Assembly (NCBI GenBank): GCA_946803715.1
Contig: CAMPET010000178.1
Span: 93,339-151,239 of the forward strand
Length of the DNA: 57,901 nt
Origin: Beroe ovata
Taxonomy: Eukaryota > Ctenophora > Nuda > Beroida > Beroidae
Direction of reading: 5' to 3'
In this document: piece by piece, positions 55,914 to 57,901 of the stretch
Position numbering within the stretch: position 1 is the stretch's first letter
Layout of the letters: every line of letters starts with the position of its first letter
Program-made: the position numbers and the translations under genes
Notes under the pieces: model-generated
What the model saw: only the letters and a program-made list of their open reading frames with translations
Databases searched by the model: none
What the model was told of the DNA's origin: nothing

Positions 55914-57901
<1,988 letters not shown>

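Overview
ORGANISM. This is animal nuclear DNA. It carries a receptor-regulated Smad, a TRIM-NHL protein and a 15-repeat cation-independent mannose-6-phosphate receptor, all in intron-rich, densely packed genes with GT-AG introns. The compact spacing, intron-nested genes, AT-rich non-coding DNA with microsatellites and GC-rich foldback elements suggest a non-bilaterian invertebrate; a demosponge is my best guess, but nothing here fixes the species. Eleven single N positions (1654, 8197, 8583, 12774, 28681, 49201, 50179, 50932, 52334, 52886, 54999) look like contig joins, and several sit exactly where sequence is repeated. Parts of the window are therefore probably redundant haplotype copies.

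LAYOUT. 1-4700: no gene seen, microsatellites. 4701-11956 (-): BMP-type Smad1/5, 7 exons. 11957-14721: partial copy of the Smad 5' flank, then foldback transposons. 14722-14907 (+): CMC4-like twin-cysteine protein. 15261-17586 (+): CCT1 chaperonin subunit, 3 exons. 18439-43622 (-): the mannose-6-phosphate receptor, which I resolve into 46 phase-consistent exons (2271 aa, 15 MRH repeats, one membrane span). Three plus-strand genes lie inside its introns: a synaptotagmin-like double-C2 protein (22018-23286), a TRIM-NHL E3 ligase (30401-32482) and a small coiled-coil gene (38353-39356). 43913-45916 (-): BUD23 rRNA methyltransferase, 7 exons, 290 bp upstream of the receptor and on the same strand. 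46690-48849 (+): a two-domain glutathione S-transferase, 9 exons. 49498 to the right edge (+): RtcB tRNA ligase. It appears first as a fragment cut off at N 50179, and again, after LINE and foldback debris, as a longer copy from 55914 that runs off the window.

HOW IT FITS. The neighbours are mostly housekeeping genes (chaperonin, mitochondrial Cx9C protein, rRNA methylation, tRNA splicing, detoxification) beside two signalling or trafficking genes; no operon-like pathway is evident. The most interesting points are the 15-repeat receptor in which only repeat 9 keeps the whole mannose-6-phosphate-binding quartet; its three nested antisense genes; the in-frame double GST; two families of short foldback transposons with 8-9 bp target duplications, one supported by an empty-site paralogue; and strong over-representation of the TCACGTGA box.
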